Below, in pieces: positions 1 to 11,157 of a stretch of 64,000 nt of DNA. This DNA comes from Nocardioides aurantiacus (GTDB lineage Bacteria > Actinomycetota > Actinomycetes > Propionibacteriales > Nocardioidaceae), in contig NZ_RKHO01000001.1 in the NCBI RefSeq assembly GCF_003752505.1, positions 1,612,001 through 1,676,000 of the forward strand. The letters run 5' to 3'. The position numbers and the translations under genes are program-made. The notes beneath the pieces were generated by a model that searched no databases, had not been told where the DNA came from, and was given only the letters and a program-made list of their open reading frames with translations. The stretch's first letter is position 1, and each line of letters starts with the position of its first letter.

Positions 1-1
1 C

Positions 2-346
2 CCGCTCGAGCAGCCCATCGAGGAGGAGTTCCGCGCCGGCACCATCACGCTGTCGTGGGACGCCGACGACGAGCGGGTGGTCGTCGAGGTCTTCCCGGTG
101 GCCGAGGTCGAGATCGAGGTGCCGGTCGAGGCGGCCGAGCAGGAGCTGATCGACCTGCCCATCGAGGAGCCCGAGCCCGACGAGCTGCTGCTGGTGCGGA
201 TGACGGCCGCCATGGCCCGGGCGTTCGCCGCCCGCGCCGAGTCGGTCGTCGCCGCCGGTCGGGCCCCGTGCCCGCTGTGCGGTGGCCCGCTCGACCCCGA
301 GGGGCACCTGTGCCCGCGGGCCAACGGCTACCGCCGCAGCGCCTGA
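2..346 (+). CDS. DUF3090 family protein, C-terminal part (5' end outside window)
   Basis: The frame is open from the first bases and ends with TGA at 346, so only about 114 C-terminal residues are present. They are strongly acidic (repeated Glu-Val and Glu-Pro runs) and end with a zinc-knuckle-like pair, CPLC near the end followed by LCPRANGYRR. This is the usual tail of actinobacterial DUF3090 proteins, which normally sit immediately upstream of SCO1664-type genes and mshC, as here. The molecular function is not established. The next gene starts only 10 bp later, so they are probably cotranscribed. Confidence 0.82.
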   Translation, partial: PLEQPIEEEFRAGTITLSWDADDERVVVEVFPVAEVEIEVPVEAAEQELIDLPIEEPEPDELLLVRMTAAMARAFAARAESVVAAGRAPCPLCGGPLDPEGHLCPRANGYRRSA

Positions 347-356
347 CCGCACCCGC

Positions 357-1172
357 ATGGACCCCGCCATGGAACCCGCGCCCGGACCCGTCGCCGACGA
401 GGCGCTGCTCGAGGCCGAGCTGCACGTGCAGGGCCGGATCATGCCGGCCTCCAACCAGACCTTCCTGGCCACGCTCGGAGAGGACGGTCCGCGGTGCGTC
501 TACAAGCCCGTGTCCGGCGAGCGGCCGCTGTGGGACTTCCCGCACGGCACCCTGGCCGAGCGGGAGTACGCCGCCTGGGTGGTCTCGGACCACCTCGGCT
601 GGGACGTCGTGCCGCCCACCGTGCTGCGTGAGGGACCCGTCGGCCGCGGCATGGTGCAGCTGTGGCGCGAGCCCGTGGCCGGTCCCGACGACGTGCCCGA
701 CACCGTCGACGTGGTCCCCGAGGGCATCGTGCCGCGCGGCTGGCTGCACGTCCTGGACGCCTCCGGCCCCCAGGACGAGCCGGTGATGCTGATCCACGAG
801 GACACCGCGCCGCTGCGCCGGATGGCGGTCTTCGACGTCGTCACCAACAACACCGACCGCAAGGGCGGCCACGTCCTGGCCATGGCCGACGGGCACCGCC
901 ACGGCGTCGACCACGGCGTCTGCTTCCACCACGAGGACAAGCTCCGCACCGTGCTGTGGGGCTGGGCCGGCCAGGCGTTGACCGACGAGGAGCGCGACGG
1001 CGTCGAGGACGTCCTGCTCGGCCTCCACGGCGAGCTCCGGGAACGGCTCGAGGAGCTGCTCGCCGTCCACGAGGTCGACGCGGCCGCCCGCCGCTGCGAG
1101 CGGCTGCTGCGCGCCGGGAGCTTCCCGGTGCCGGCCGGAGGGTGGCCCTCCATCCCCTGGCCGCCGTTCTGA
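357..1172 (+). CDS. SCO1664 family protein (PI3/4-kinase-like fold)
   Basis: A 271-residue protein of the family annotated as SCO1664, distantly related to phosphatidylinositol 3/4-kinase-like proteins. Visible family features are [15 protein letters not shown] near the N-terminus (nucleotide-binding Lys region), the AEREYAAW segment, the catalytic-loop-like [14 protein letters not shown] and the DHGVCFH motif (DxG-like metal-binding segment). I chose ATG 357; ATG 369 is an alternative, and the longer frame from 282 would overlap the previous gene by 65 bp. The DUF3090-SCO1664-mshC order is a conserved actinobacterial neighbourhood. The real substrate is unknown. Confidence 0.82.
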   Translation: MDPAMEPAPGPVADEALLEAELHVQGRIMPASNQTFLATLGEDGPRCVYKPVSGERPLWDFPHGTLAEREYAAWVVSDHLGWDVVPPTVLREGPVGRGMVQLWREPVAGPDDVPDTVDVVPEGIVPRGWLHVLDASGPQDEPVMLIHEDTAPLRRMAVFDVVTNNTDRKGGHVLAMADGHRHGVDHGVCFHHEDKLRTVLWGWAGQALTDEERDGVEDVLLGLHGELRERLEELLAVHEVDAAARRCERLLRAGSFPVPAGGWPSIPWPPF

Positions 1173-1195
1173 GCCGACCACATACCCTTCGGTCC

Positions 1196-2458
1196 ATGCG
1201 TGCGTGGACCTCACCCGGACCGGGACAGCTGCCGGCGGGGGCCCGTGGCCCGGAGGTCGCGGTGCACGACAGTGCGACCGGCGGGCTGCGCCCGAGCGTC
1301 CCGGAGTCGGGGACGGCGCGGCTCTACGTCTGCGGCATCACGCCGTACGACGCGACGCACCTCGGCCACGCCGCGACCTACGTCGCCTTCGACCTGCTCC
1401 AGCGCGCCTGGCGCTCGGCGGGCCACGACGTGCGCTACGTGCAGAACGTCACCGACGTGGACGACCCGCTGCTCGAGCGGGCCACCGCGACCGGCGAGGA
1501 CTGGACGGCGCTCGCCGAGCGCGAGACCGAGCTGTTCCGCACCGACATGGAGGCGCTGCGGGTGCTGCCGCCCGACGCCTACGTCGGTGCGGTGGAGGCG
1601 ATCCCGCTCGTGCTCGAGATGGTGGAGCGGCTGCAGGGTCTCGGGGCGACCTACGAGGTCGACGTCGACGGGCCGGGGGAGGACCTCTACTTCCGCGTCA
1701 CCGACGACCCGCGCTTCGGCACCGTGTCGGGCTGGTCGCGCGAGCAGATGCTGGAGGTCTTCGCCGAGCGCGGCGGCGACCCCGGGCGCCCGGGCAAGCA
1801 GGACCCCCTCGACTGCCTGCTGTGGCAGGCCGAGCGCGCCGGCGAGCCCGCGTGGGACAGCGCCCTGGGCCGCGGCCGACCCGGCTGGCACGTGGAGTGC
1901 TCGGCCATCGCCCGTCACCACCTCGACACCGCCACCCACGGTCCGATCGACGTGCAGGGCGGTGGCAGCGACCTCGTCTTCCCCCACCACGAGATGAGCG
2001 CCTCGGAGGCCCAGGTCGCCGACGGCGGCACCGCCTTCGCGCACGCCTACGTCCACGCCGGCATGGTCGGCCTGGACGGCGCGAAGATGTCGAAGTCCCA
2101 GGGCAACCTGGTGCTGGTCTCGAGGCTGCGCGAGTCGGGGCTGGACCCGATGGTGGTCCGGCTGCTGCTGCTCGGCCACCACTACCGCAGCGACTGGATG
2201 TGGGACGCCGCCGACGTCGACACGGCCCAGGCCCGGCTCGACGCCTGGCGCTCCGCGGCCTCCCAGTCGGCGGGCGCCCCGACCGGCCCGGTCGTCGAGG
2301 ACGTCCTGGCCCGCCTGGCCGACGACCTCGACGCCCCCGCCGCCCTCGCGGTCGTCGACTCCTGGGCCGAGGCCACGCTGGCCGGCGAGGAGTCCGAGCC
2401 GGGCGCCGGCGAGGCGGTCAGGTCCCTGGTCGACGCGGCCCTCGGCGTACGCCTCTAG
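1196..2458 (+). CDS. mshC: Cysteine--1-D-myo-inosityl 2-amino-2-deoxy-alpha-D-glucopyranoside ligase
   Basis: MshC joins cysteine to GlcN-inositol in an ATP-dependent step of mycothiol synthesis, the main low-molecular-weight thiol of actinobacteria. The 420-residue protein is related to class I cysteinyl-tRNA synthetases. It has an early [16 protein letters not shown] segment (zinc-ligand Cys plus HIGH-type motif), the zinc-site WHVECSAIA, a [12 protein letters not shown] motif and the KMSKS loop AKMSKSQGN. Unlike CysRS it lacks a long anticodon-binding C-terminus, which separates it from that paralogue. ATG 1196 is 23 bp after the previous stop. The gene faces the convergent PAC2 gene across a repeat-filled gap. 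Confidence 0.95.
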   Translation: MRAWTSPGPGQLPAGARGPEVAVHDSATGGLRPSVPESGTARLYVCGITPYDATHLGHAATYVAFDLLQRAWRSAGHDVRYVQNVTDVDDPLLERATATGEDWTALAERETELFRTDMEALRVLPPDAYVGAVEAIPLVLEMVERLQGLGATYEVDVDGPGEDLYFRVTDDPRFGTVSGWSREQMLEVFAERGGDPGRPGKQDPLDCLLWQAERAGEPAWDSALGRGRPGWHVECSAIARHHLDTATHGPIDVQGGGSDLVFPHHEMSASEAQVADGGTAFAHAYVHAGMVGLDGAKMSKSQGNLVLVSRLRESGLDPMVVRLLLLGHHYRSDWMWDAADVDTAQARLDAWRSAASQSAGAPTGPVVEDVLARLADDLDAPAALAVVDSWAEATLAGEESEPGAGEAVRSLVDAALGVRL

Positions 2459-2681
2459 CCGCCGACCGGGCACTTCTGCTCACCCAGGACCCGCCGACCG
2501 GGCACTTCTGCTCACGCAGGACCCGCCGACCGGGCACTTCTGCTCACGCAGGAGACGCCGACCGGGCACTTCTGCCGACGTACGCCGGGGACCGGCCAGC
2601 ACCACTGCCCGCTCGGCGGTGTGAGACCGCGCAGAACTGCCCGCTCGGCGGTGTGCGAGCGCGCAGAACTGCCCGGTCGGC
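2459..2681. repeat. 32-bp tandem repeats in two opposed blocks between convergent genes
   Basis: Four forward units begin at 2459, 2491, 2523 and 2555, the last partial. All carry the core GCCGACCGGGCACTTCTGC and have an exact 32-bp period. From 2604 the complementary orientation appears in units at 2604, 2636 and 2668 (last partial), again at 32 bp, with core GCAGAACTGCCCGCTCGGC. The two blocks could therefore pair into a long imperfect cruciform or transcript hairpin. The last unit reaches the stop codon of the PAC2 gene. No spacer variation or cas genes are present, so this is not CRISPR. It may act as a bidirectional terminator or be a genus-specific dispersed repeat; the role is unknown. 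Confidence 0.9.
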
Positions 2682-3529
2682 TACTCGGGCTTGTCGCGCC
2701 GCTTGAGGTAGCGCTCGAACTCCCGGGCGATGGCCTCGCCGCTCGCCTCGGGGAGGTCGGCGGCGTCCTGGCTCTCCTCGAGGTTGCGGACGTACTCCGC
2801 GACGTCCTCGTCCTCCTCCGCGAGCTCGGCGACGCCGCGCTCCCAGGCGCGGGCGTCCTCGGGCAGGTCGCCGAGCGGGATGCCGGTCTCCAGCAGGTCC
2901 TCGACCTGGCTGAGCAGGGCGAGCGTGGCCTTGGGGCAGGGCGGCTGCGGGAGGTAGTGCGGCACCGCGGCCCAGAACGACACGGCCGCGATGTCCAGGC
3001 GCTGGCAGGCGTCCTGGAAGACGCCGACGATCCCGGTCGGCCCCTCGTACGTCGCCGGCTCGAGCTTCAGCCGGTCCTCGAGGTCCAGCTCCGTGGCCGT
3101 GCCGCTGACCTGGATCGGGCGGGTGTGGGGCGTCTCGGCCAGCAGCGCGCCGAGCGTGGCGACCAGGCCGACACCGAGGTCGTCGGCGGCCGCGAGCAGC
3201 TCGGCGCAGAACTGCCGCCACCGCATGTTGGGCTCGATGCCGCGCAGCAGCACCACGTCGCGGGCCGAGCCCGGCGGCCGGGCGACGTAGAGCTGGGTGG
3301 AGGGCCAGGTGATGTGGCGCATCCCCTCGTCGTTGGTGGCGATCAGGGGACGGTTGACCTGGAAGTCGTAGAACTCCTCGGGATCGATGACCGAGACCAC
3401 CTGCGCGTCCCAGACCTCGATGAGGTGGTCGACGACGCCCGTGGCCGCGCCCGCGGCGTCGTTCCAGCCCTCGAAGGCGGCGATCAGCACGGGGTCCACC
3501 AGAGGCGGGACGGACTCGATCTCGATCAT
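2681..3529 (-). CDS. PAC2 family protein (proteasome assembly chaperone 2-like)
   Basis: A 282-residue protein of the PAC2 superfamily, found widely in actinobacteria and archaea and homologous to eukaryotic proteasome assembly chaperones. The N-terminal VLIAAFEGWNDAAGAATG, the YDFQVNRP segment, the DVVLLRGIEPNMRWRQF segment and the long acidic C-terminus (about residues 215-265) are typical of bacterial members. Its bacterial role is not proven. It lies 7.6 kb from the Pup-proteasome genes, which is suggestive only. A -10-like TAGGGT lies 6 nt before ATG 3529. It faces mshC tail to tail. Confidence 0.9.
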   Translation of the reverse strand: MIEIESVPPLVDPVLIAAFEGWNDAAGAATGVVDHLIEVWDAQVVSVIDPEEFYDFQVNRPLIATNDEGMRHITWPSTQLYVARPPGSARDVVLLRGIEPNMRWRQFCAELLAAADDLGVGLVATLGALLAETPHTRPIQVSGTATELDLEDRLKLEPATYEGPTGIVGVFQDACQRLDIAAVSFWAAVPHYLPQPPCPKATLALLSQVEDLLETGIPLGDLPEDARAWERGVAELAEEDEDVAEYVRNLEESQDAADLPEASGEAIAREFERYLKRRDKPE

Positions 3530-3535
3530 CGCCCA

Positions 3536-3541
3536 ACCCTA
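3536..3541 (-). promoter_or_regulatory. -10 element, leaderless promoter of the PAC2 gene
   Basis: On the minus strand TAGGGT is followed by 6 nt and then the ATG at 3529. This places the predicted transcription start on or next to the start codon. Confidence 0.6.
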
Positions 3542-3599
3542 GTGGGGGGCCTGCGGTGTCAGGATGCGACGCTGCGCCACGCCGGGTCGCGTCCCTCCG

Positions 3600-3605
3600 T
3601 ACTCT
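3600..3605 (+). promoter_or_regulatory. -10 element, leaderless promoter of metH
   Basis: TACTCT lies 6 nt before GTG 3612, and no Shine-Dalgarno sequence is visible. The gap from the divergent PAC2 start is only 82 bp and has no room for a cobalamin riboswitch. Confidence 0.5.
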
Positions 3606-3611
3606 TGTCAG

Positions 3612-7352
<3,741 letters not shown>

Positions 7353-7356
7353 CGCC

Positions 7357-8031
7357 GTGGCCCCGCCCTCCTTGCCGGCGGCCGTGCTGTGGGACATGGA
7401 CGGCACCCTGGTCGACACCGAGCCCTACTGGATGCGGTGCGAGCACGCCCTGGCGGCGAAGTACGGCGGCCGCTGGTCCACCGAGGACGCCCTCGCCGTC
7501 GTCGGGGGCGACCTCGTGGACTCCGCGACCTACATGCGCGAGCACATGGGCATCGACCGGACGCCGGCCCAGATCGTGGAGGAGCTGCTCGACGGTGTCG
7601 TCGAGCTGGTCCAGCAGGAGGTGCCGTGGCGCCCGGGGGCACGCGAGCTCCTCGCCGACCTCGGGACGGCAGGCGTTCCCTGCGCGCTGGTGACGATGTC
7701 CTACCGCCGGTTCGCGGAGCCGGTCGTCGGCGCCCTCCCGGCCGGGTCGTTCGCCGCGCTCGTCCTCGGTGACGAGGTCAACCGCGGCAAGCCCCACCCC
7801 GAGCCCTACCTCCGGGGGGCCGAGCTGCTGGGCGTGGCCCCGGAGCGCACCGTCGCCATCGAGGACTCACCCACGGGCGCCGCCTCCGCCGAGGCTGCCG
7901 GGTGCCGGGTCCTGGTCGTGCCCCACCACGTGGACGTCCCCGACGGACCCCGCCGGGTGCGGCGCGACACCCTGGCCGGGCTGACCCCGGTAGACCTCGG
8001 CGCCCTGCTCGACGGCCACGTCGTCCGCTGA
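7357..8031 (+). CDS. HAD family phosphatase (beta-phosphoglucomutase-like subfamily)
   Basis: A 224-residue haloacid dehalogenase-like hydrolase. Motif I is WDMDGTLVDTEP near residue 10, with the nucleophile Asp and general-acid Asp. Motif II is the VTMSYRR region, and motifs III/IV are RGKPHPEPYL and IEDSPTGAASAEAAG. The helical cap after motif I fits phosphatases acting on small sugar phosphates or nucleotides, but the substrate cannot be read. GTG 7357 begins 4 bp after the metH stop, so expression with metH is likely. Its last 165 bp are overlapped antisense by the convergent nuclease gene. Confidence 0.88.
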   Translation: MAPPSLPAAVLWDMDGTLVDTEPYWMRCEHALAAKYGGRWSTEDALAVVGGDLVDSATYMREHMGIDRTPAQIVEELLDGVVELVQQEVPWRPGARELLADLGTAGVPCALVTMSYRRFAEPVVGALPAGSFAALVLGDEVNRGKPHPEPYLRGAELLGVAPERTVAIEDSPTGAASAEAAGCRVLVVPHHVDVPDGPRRVRRDTLAGLTPVDLGALLDGHVVR

Positions 8032-8892
8032 GGCGACCGGCAACGGGGGAGGGGTGCCGCCCCACGCGGGGCAGAGCTCCCGGAAGGAGCACCACGAGCA
8101 GGCGCGGCTGCGCTGCGGCTGCCAGTCCCCGCTCTCGCGGGCCTCGCGCACGGCCTCCCACACCGCCTGCACCAACCGCTCGGTGAACAGCAGGTCGGCC
8201 TCGTCGGGGGCGTAGGTCACCGTCTCGGCGGCAGCGAGGTAGACCAGCCGCAGCTCCCGCGGCACCACGCCGCGGCTGCGCCACAGCACCAGGGCGTAGA
8301 AGCGCAGCTGGAACAGCGCCCGGGCCTCGAAGCCGGGGGCGGGGGCCCGGCCGGTCTTGTAGTCGACGACCCGGAGCGCGCCGTCGGGCGCGACGTCGAG
8401 CCGGTCGACGAAGCCACGCAGCAGCAGCCGCGAGCCCAGCAGCGCCTCGACGTAGAGCTCGCGCTCGGCCGGCTCGAGCCGACGGGGGTCCTCCAGCTCG
8501 AAGTAGGCCCGCACCGCGGCACGGCACTGCTCGCGCCAGGCCTGCGCCGGCACCTCGGCCTCGTCGGGGAACAGCGTGGCCAGCTCGGGCTCGCCCTCGA
8601 GCACCGCCGACCACGCCGGGTCGACCAGCGCCAGGGCGGCCTCGGGGGTGCGCTGCTGCGCGGGGAGGTCGAACAGGTCCTCGAGCACCTTGTGCACCAC
8701 GGTGCCGCGGACCGCCTCCGGTGAGGGCGCCTCGGGCAGCCGGTCCACGGTGCGGAAGCGGTAGAGCAGCGGACAGGTGCGGAAGTCGGCGGCGCGGCTG
8801 GGCGAGAGCGACCCCACGACGAGCTCGCCGTCGACGGGGGTCCCGATCCGCGTGGTGTCCACGGTGGCCACCGTAGGCGGCGGGTCCGACAT
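7867..8892 (-). CDS. RecB/AddB-like PD-(D/E)XK nuclease with probable Fe-S cluster
   Basis: A stand-alone PDDEXK nuclease of 341 residues, as found in many actinobacteria. It has an N-terminal SPSRAADFRTCPLLYRFR segment and an RGxxxHxxLE-like RGTVVHKVLEDLF. The catalytic core is RGFVDRLDVAPDG followed by VVDYKTGR, and the C-terminal Cys group is CSWCSFRELCPAW. One N-terminal and three C-terminal Cys match the 4Fe-4S arrangement of AddB and Cas4. No helicase or cas gene is nearby. The last ~45 residues run antisense through the HAD gene and look non-conserved, so the ancestral stop may have been lost. It probably acts in DNA repair; this is inferred. Confidence 0.85.
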   Translation of the reverse strand: MSDPPPTVATVDTTRIGTPVDGELVVGSLSPSRAADFRTCPLLYRFRTVDRLPEAPSPEAVRGTVVHKVLEDLFDLPAQQRTPEAALALVDPAWSAVLEGEPELATLFPDEAEVPAQAWREQCRAAVRAYFELEDPRRLEPAERELYVEALLGSRLLLRGFVDRLDVAPDGALRVVDYKTGRAPAPGFEARALFQLRFYALVLWRSRGVVPRELRLVYLAAAETVTYAPDEADLLFTERLVQAVWEAVREARESGDWQPQRSRACSWCSFRELCPAWGGTPPPLPVASADDVAVEQGAEVYRGQPGQGVAPHPAGSVGDVHVVGHDQDPAPGSLGGGGARG

Positions 8893-8901
8893 CGGGGCGG
8901 C

Positions 8902-8911
8902 ACGCTAGCGT
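8902..8911. promoter_or_regulatory. Palindromic divergent -10 element ACGCTAGCGT
   Basis: This 10-bp palindrome reads TAGCGT on both strands. On the plus strand it is 6 nt before GTG 8918 of the protease gene. On the minus strand it is 9 nt before ATG 8892 of the nuclease gene. A single symmetric box can therefore serve as the -10 for both divergent genes. Confidence 0.55.
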
Positions 8912-8917
8912 TGGGGC

Positions 8918-10051
8918 GTGAGCGCCCCCTCGTCCCACCCTCCCGGCACGCTGCGGGTCGGGCGGGTCGCCGGTGTCGACGTGCTCGTCCGGTCGTCGTG
9001 GCTGATCGTCGCGCTCCTGATCTCGCTGCTCCTGGCCCCCCGGGTCGAGCAGGTCCAGCCCGGCCTGGGGGCGCTGAAGTACGTCGCCGGCCTGGCCTTC
9101 GCGGTGCTGCTCTACCTCTCGGTGCTGCTCCACGAGATCTCGCACGCCGTGGTGGCCCAGCGGTTCGGCCTGGGCGTCCGCTCGATCACGCTGCACTTCC
9201 TGGGCGGTGCCACCGAGATTGACTCCGAGTCGCGCACGCCCGTGCAGGAGTTCACGATCGCCGTGGTCGGCCCGCTGACCTCGATCGCGGTCGGGCTGGT
9301 GGCGCTCGTGGCCGCCCCGTTCACGCCCGAGGGGCTGCTGCGGCTGGCTGTCGAGGGCCTCGCCGGCGCCAACCTCGTCGTCGGGGTGCTCAACCTCGTC
9401 CCCGGACTGCCGCTCGACGGCGGTCGCGTGCTCCGCGCGCTGGTCTGGAAGGTCTCGGGCAACATGCACCGCGGCACCGTCGCCGCTGCCTGGGGCGGCC
9501 GGGTGGCTGCCTTGCTGGTGCTGCTGTGGCCGGCGCTGGCACGCGAGCTGCTCGGCATCCGGACCGACGTCCTCGACTACGTCATGGCCTTCATCATCGC
9601 GACCTTCCTGTGGTCGGGGTCGACCGCGTCGCTGGTCAGCGCACGGGTGCGCCGCCGCCTCCCCGCCCTGCAGGCCCGCCCGCTGGCCCGCCGCATGGTC
9701 GCCGTGCCCGACGACGTCACCGTCGCCGAGGCCGTGCGCCGCGCCCAGGAGGCGGGCGCCGGCGGCATCGTGGTCCACGACCGCGACCACCGGCTGTCCG
9801 CCGTGGTCAGCGAGAAGGCGCTCGGCGCGACCCCCGAGGAGCGCCGCCCCTGGGTGCCCGTCACCTCGGTGTCGCGGACCCTCGAGGCCGGTCTCGTGCT
9901 GCCCGTCGAGCTGGTCGGCGAGGACCTCGTCCGCGCCATGTCCCGCACCCCCGCCGAGGAGTACGTCCTCGTCGAGACCGGGGGAGATGTCTACGGCGTC
10001 CTGGCCACCGCCGACGTCGACCGTGCCTTCGAGGAGAGCGCCCGCACGTGA
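8918..10051 (+). CDS. Site-2 protease family zinc metalloprotease (M50) with C-terminal CBS region
   Basis: An intramembrane metalloprotease of 377 residues. Predicted membrane segments occur around residues 25-45 and 55-75. The zinc motif HEISH sits in LLHEISHAVVAQRFG (about residue 72). More membrane segments follow around 105-130 and 145-160, with the second active-site motif LVPGLPLDGGRVLRA. From about residue 255 a soluble tail resembles a CBS pair (MVAVPDDVTVAEAVRRA). This is the SpoIVFB-like group. The substrate is unknown; in actinobacteria such genes habitually sit beside trmI and the proteasome locus. GTG start, with the downstream trmI start overlapping its stop. Confidence 0.9.
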   Translation: MSAPSSHPPGTLRVGRVAGVDVLVRSSWLIVALLISLLLAPRVEQVQPGLGALKYVAGLAFAVLLYLSVLLHEISHAVVAQRFGLGVRSITLHFLGGATEIDSESRTPVQEFTIAVVGPLTSIAVGLVALVAAPFTPEGLLRLAVEGLAGANLVVGVLNLVPGLPLDGGRVLRALVWKVSGNMHRGTVAAAWGGRVAALLVLLWPALARELLGIRTDVLDYVMAFIIATFLWSGSTASLVSARVRRRLPALQARPLARRMVAVPDDVTVAEAVRRAQEAGAGGIVVHDRDHRLSAVVSEKALGATPEERRPWVPVTSVSRTLEAGLVLPVELVGEDLVRAMSRTPAEEYVLVETGGDVYGVLATADVDRAFEESART

Positions 10052-11055
10052 CCCAGCAGACCCCGACCGATCCCATCCCGGCCCCCACCGCGGCCCCCGA
10101 CCACGACTGGTCCGGCGTCCGTCGTGGCCCTCTCGCCCCCGGCGAGTGGGTGCGGCTCGTCGACGGCAAGGGCCGCCGCCACAACATCTGCCTCGAGGCC
10201 GGCAAGACCTTCCACACCAACAAGGGCGGCCTGCTCCACGACGACATGATCGGCCGCGACGAGGGCTTCACCCTGACCTCGACCAACGGCGGCCAGTACC
10301 TCGTCTTCCGCCCGCTGCTCAGCGAGTTCGTGGTCTCGATGCCCCGCGGCGCGGCCGTGGTCTACCCCAAGGACGCGGCCCAGATCGTGGCCATGGCCGA
10401 CATCTTCCCCGGTGCCCACGTCGTCGAGGCGGGGGCCGGGTCGGGCGCCCTGACCTGCTCGCTGCTGCGTGCGGTCGGGCCGACCGGGCGGCTGAGCTCC
10501 TTCGAGCGGCGCGAGGAGTTCGCGGCCGTCGCCCAGCGCAACGTCCGCCAGTTCTTCGGCGCCCCCGAGGGCGTCGACCACCCCGCGTGGCAGCTCACGG
10601 TGGGCGACCTCGTCGAGGAGCTCGGCCGGCTCGAGGCCCCCGGCACCGTCGACCGCATCGTCCTCGACATGCTCGCGCCGTGGGAGTGCGTCGACGCGGT
10701 CGCCGAGGCGCTGGTGCCCGGCGGCATCGTCGTGGCGTACGTCGCGACCACCACCCAGCTCGGCCGGGTCGTGGAGACGCTCCGCGCGCACGGCGAGTTC
10801 ACCGAGCCGCAGCCCTGGGAGACCCTGGTCCGCGACTGGCACGTCGAGGGGCTGGCGGTGCGCCCCGGCCACAAGATGAACGGCCACACCGGCTTCCTGG
10901 TCACCGCCCGCCGGATGGCCCGCGGCGAGAGCGCCCCGCAGAAGAAGCGGCGCCCGGCTCCCGGTGCCTACGGCGTCGACTACGACGGTCCCCGACCCTC
11001 GGGCCTCGACCCCACCCTCGTCGGGCCCGACCCGGAGTCGATCCCCGGCTCCTGA
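10048..11055 (+). CDS. trmI: tRNA (adenine(58)-N(1))-methyltransferase TrmI
   Basis: A SAM-dependent class I methyltransferase that makes m1A58 in the T-loop of tRNA, acting as a tetramer in characterised homologues. The 335-residue protein has an N-terminal small barrel (GEWVRLVDGKGRRHNICLEAGKTFHT), the YPKDAAQIVAMADIFPGAHVVEAGAGSGALT SAM-binding motif I region, FERREEFAAVAQRN and the catalytic-region VLDMLAPWE. GTG 10048 overlaps the protease stop by 4 bp (GTGA), indicating translational coupling. Placement just upstream of the proteasomal ATPase gene is conserved in actinobacteria. Confidence 0.93.
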   Translation: MTQQTPTDPIPAPTAAPDHDWSGVRRGPLAPGEWVRLVDGKGRRHNICLEAGKTFHTNKGGLLHDDMIGRDEGFTLTSTNGGQYLVFRPLLSEFVVSMPRGAAVVYPKDAAQIVAMADIFPGAHVVEAGAGSGALTCSLLRAVGPTGRLSSFERREEFAAVAQRNVRQFFGAPEGVDHPAWQLTVGDLVEELGRLEAPGTVDRIVLDMLAPWECVDAVAEALVPGGIVVAYVATTTQLGRVVETLRAHGEFTEPQPWETLVRDWHVEGLAVRPGHKMNGHTGFLVTARRMARGESAPQKKRRPAPGAYGVDYDGPRPSGLDPTLVGPDPESIPGS

Positions 11056-11097
11056 GTCACGACTCGGTATCCGTCCGGGGCAGGCGCGTCGTACCCC

Positions 11098-11125
11098 TTG
11101 TCGGCGCGCGGCGGCACAGTAGGGT
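11098..11125 (+). promoter_or_regulatory. Candidate promoter of the proteasomal ATPase gene
   Basis: TTGTCG at 11098-11103 and TAGGGT at 11120-11125 are separated by 16 bp. The leader before GTG 11158 is about 25 nt and contains the SD GGAGGT, so this gene is probably not leaderless, unlike many neighbours. Confidence 0.5.
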
Positions 11126-11157
11126 CGAGATCCAGGACCCTCACGGAGGTGGTCGCG

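Noticed and set aside
282-356. Extended N-terminus of the SCO1664-type protein
   Set aside because: It would overlap DUF3090 and adds a Thr/Ala/Arg-rich sequence unlike the family start.
1196-2458. Cysteinyl-tRNA synthetase
   Set aside because: The anticodon-binding C-terminal part is missing, and the DUF3090-SCO1664 neighbourhood is the mshC one.
2459-2681. CRISPR array
   Set aside because: Units are directly contiguous at 32 bp with no unique spacers, half are inverted, and no cas gene is nearby.
3530-3611. Cobalamin riboswitch in front of metH
   Set aside because: Only 82 bp separate the divergent starts, and the B12-box sequence is not present. The -10 element sits 6 nt before the start codon.
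7867-8892. Cas4
   Set aside because: The Cys arrangement is similar, but no other CRISPR component exists and the length and context fit stand-alone actinobacterial RecB-like nucleases.
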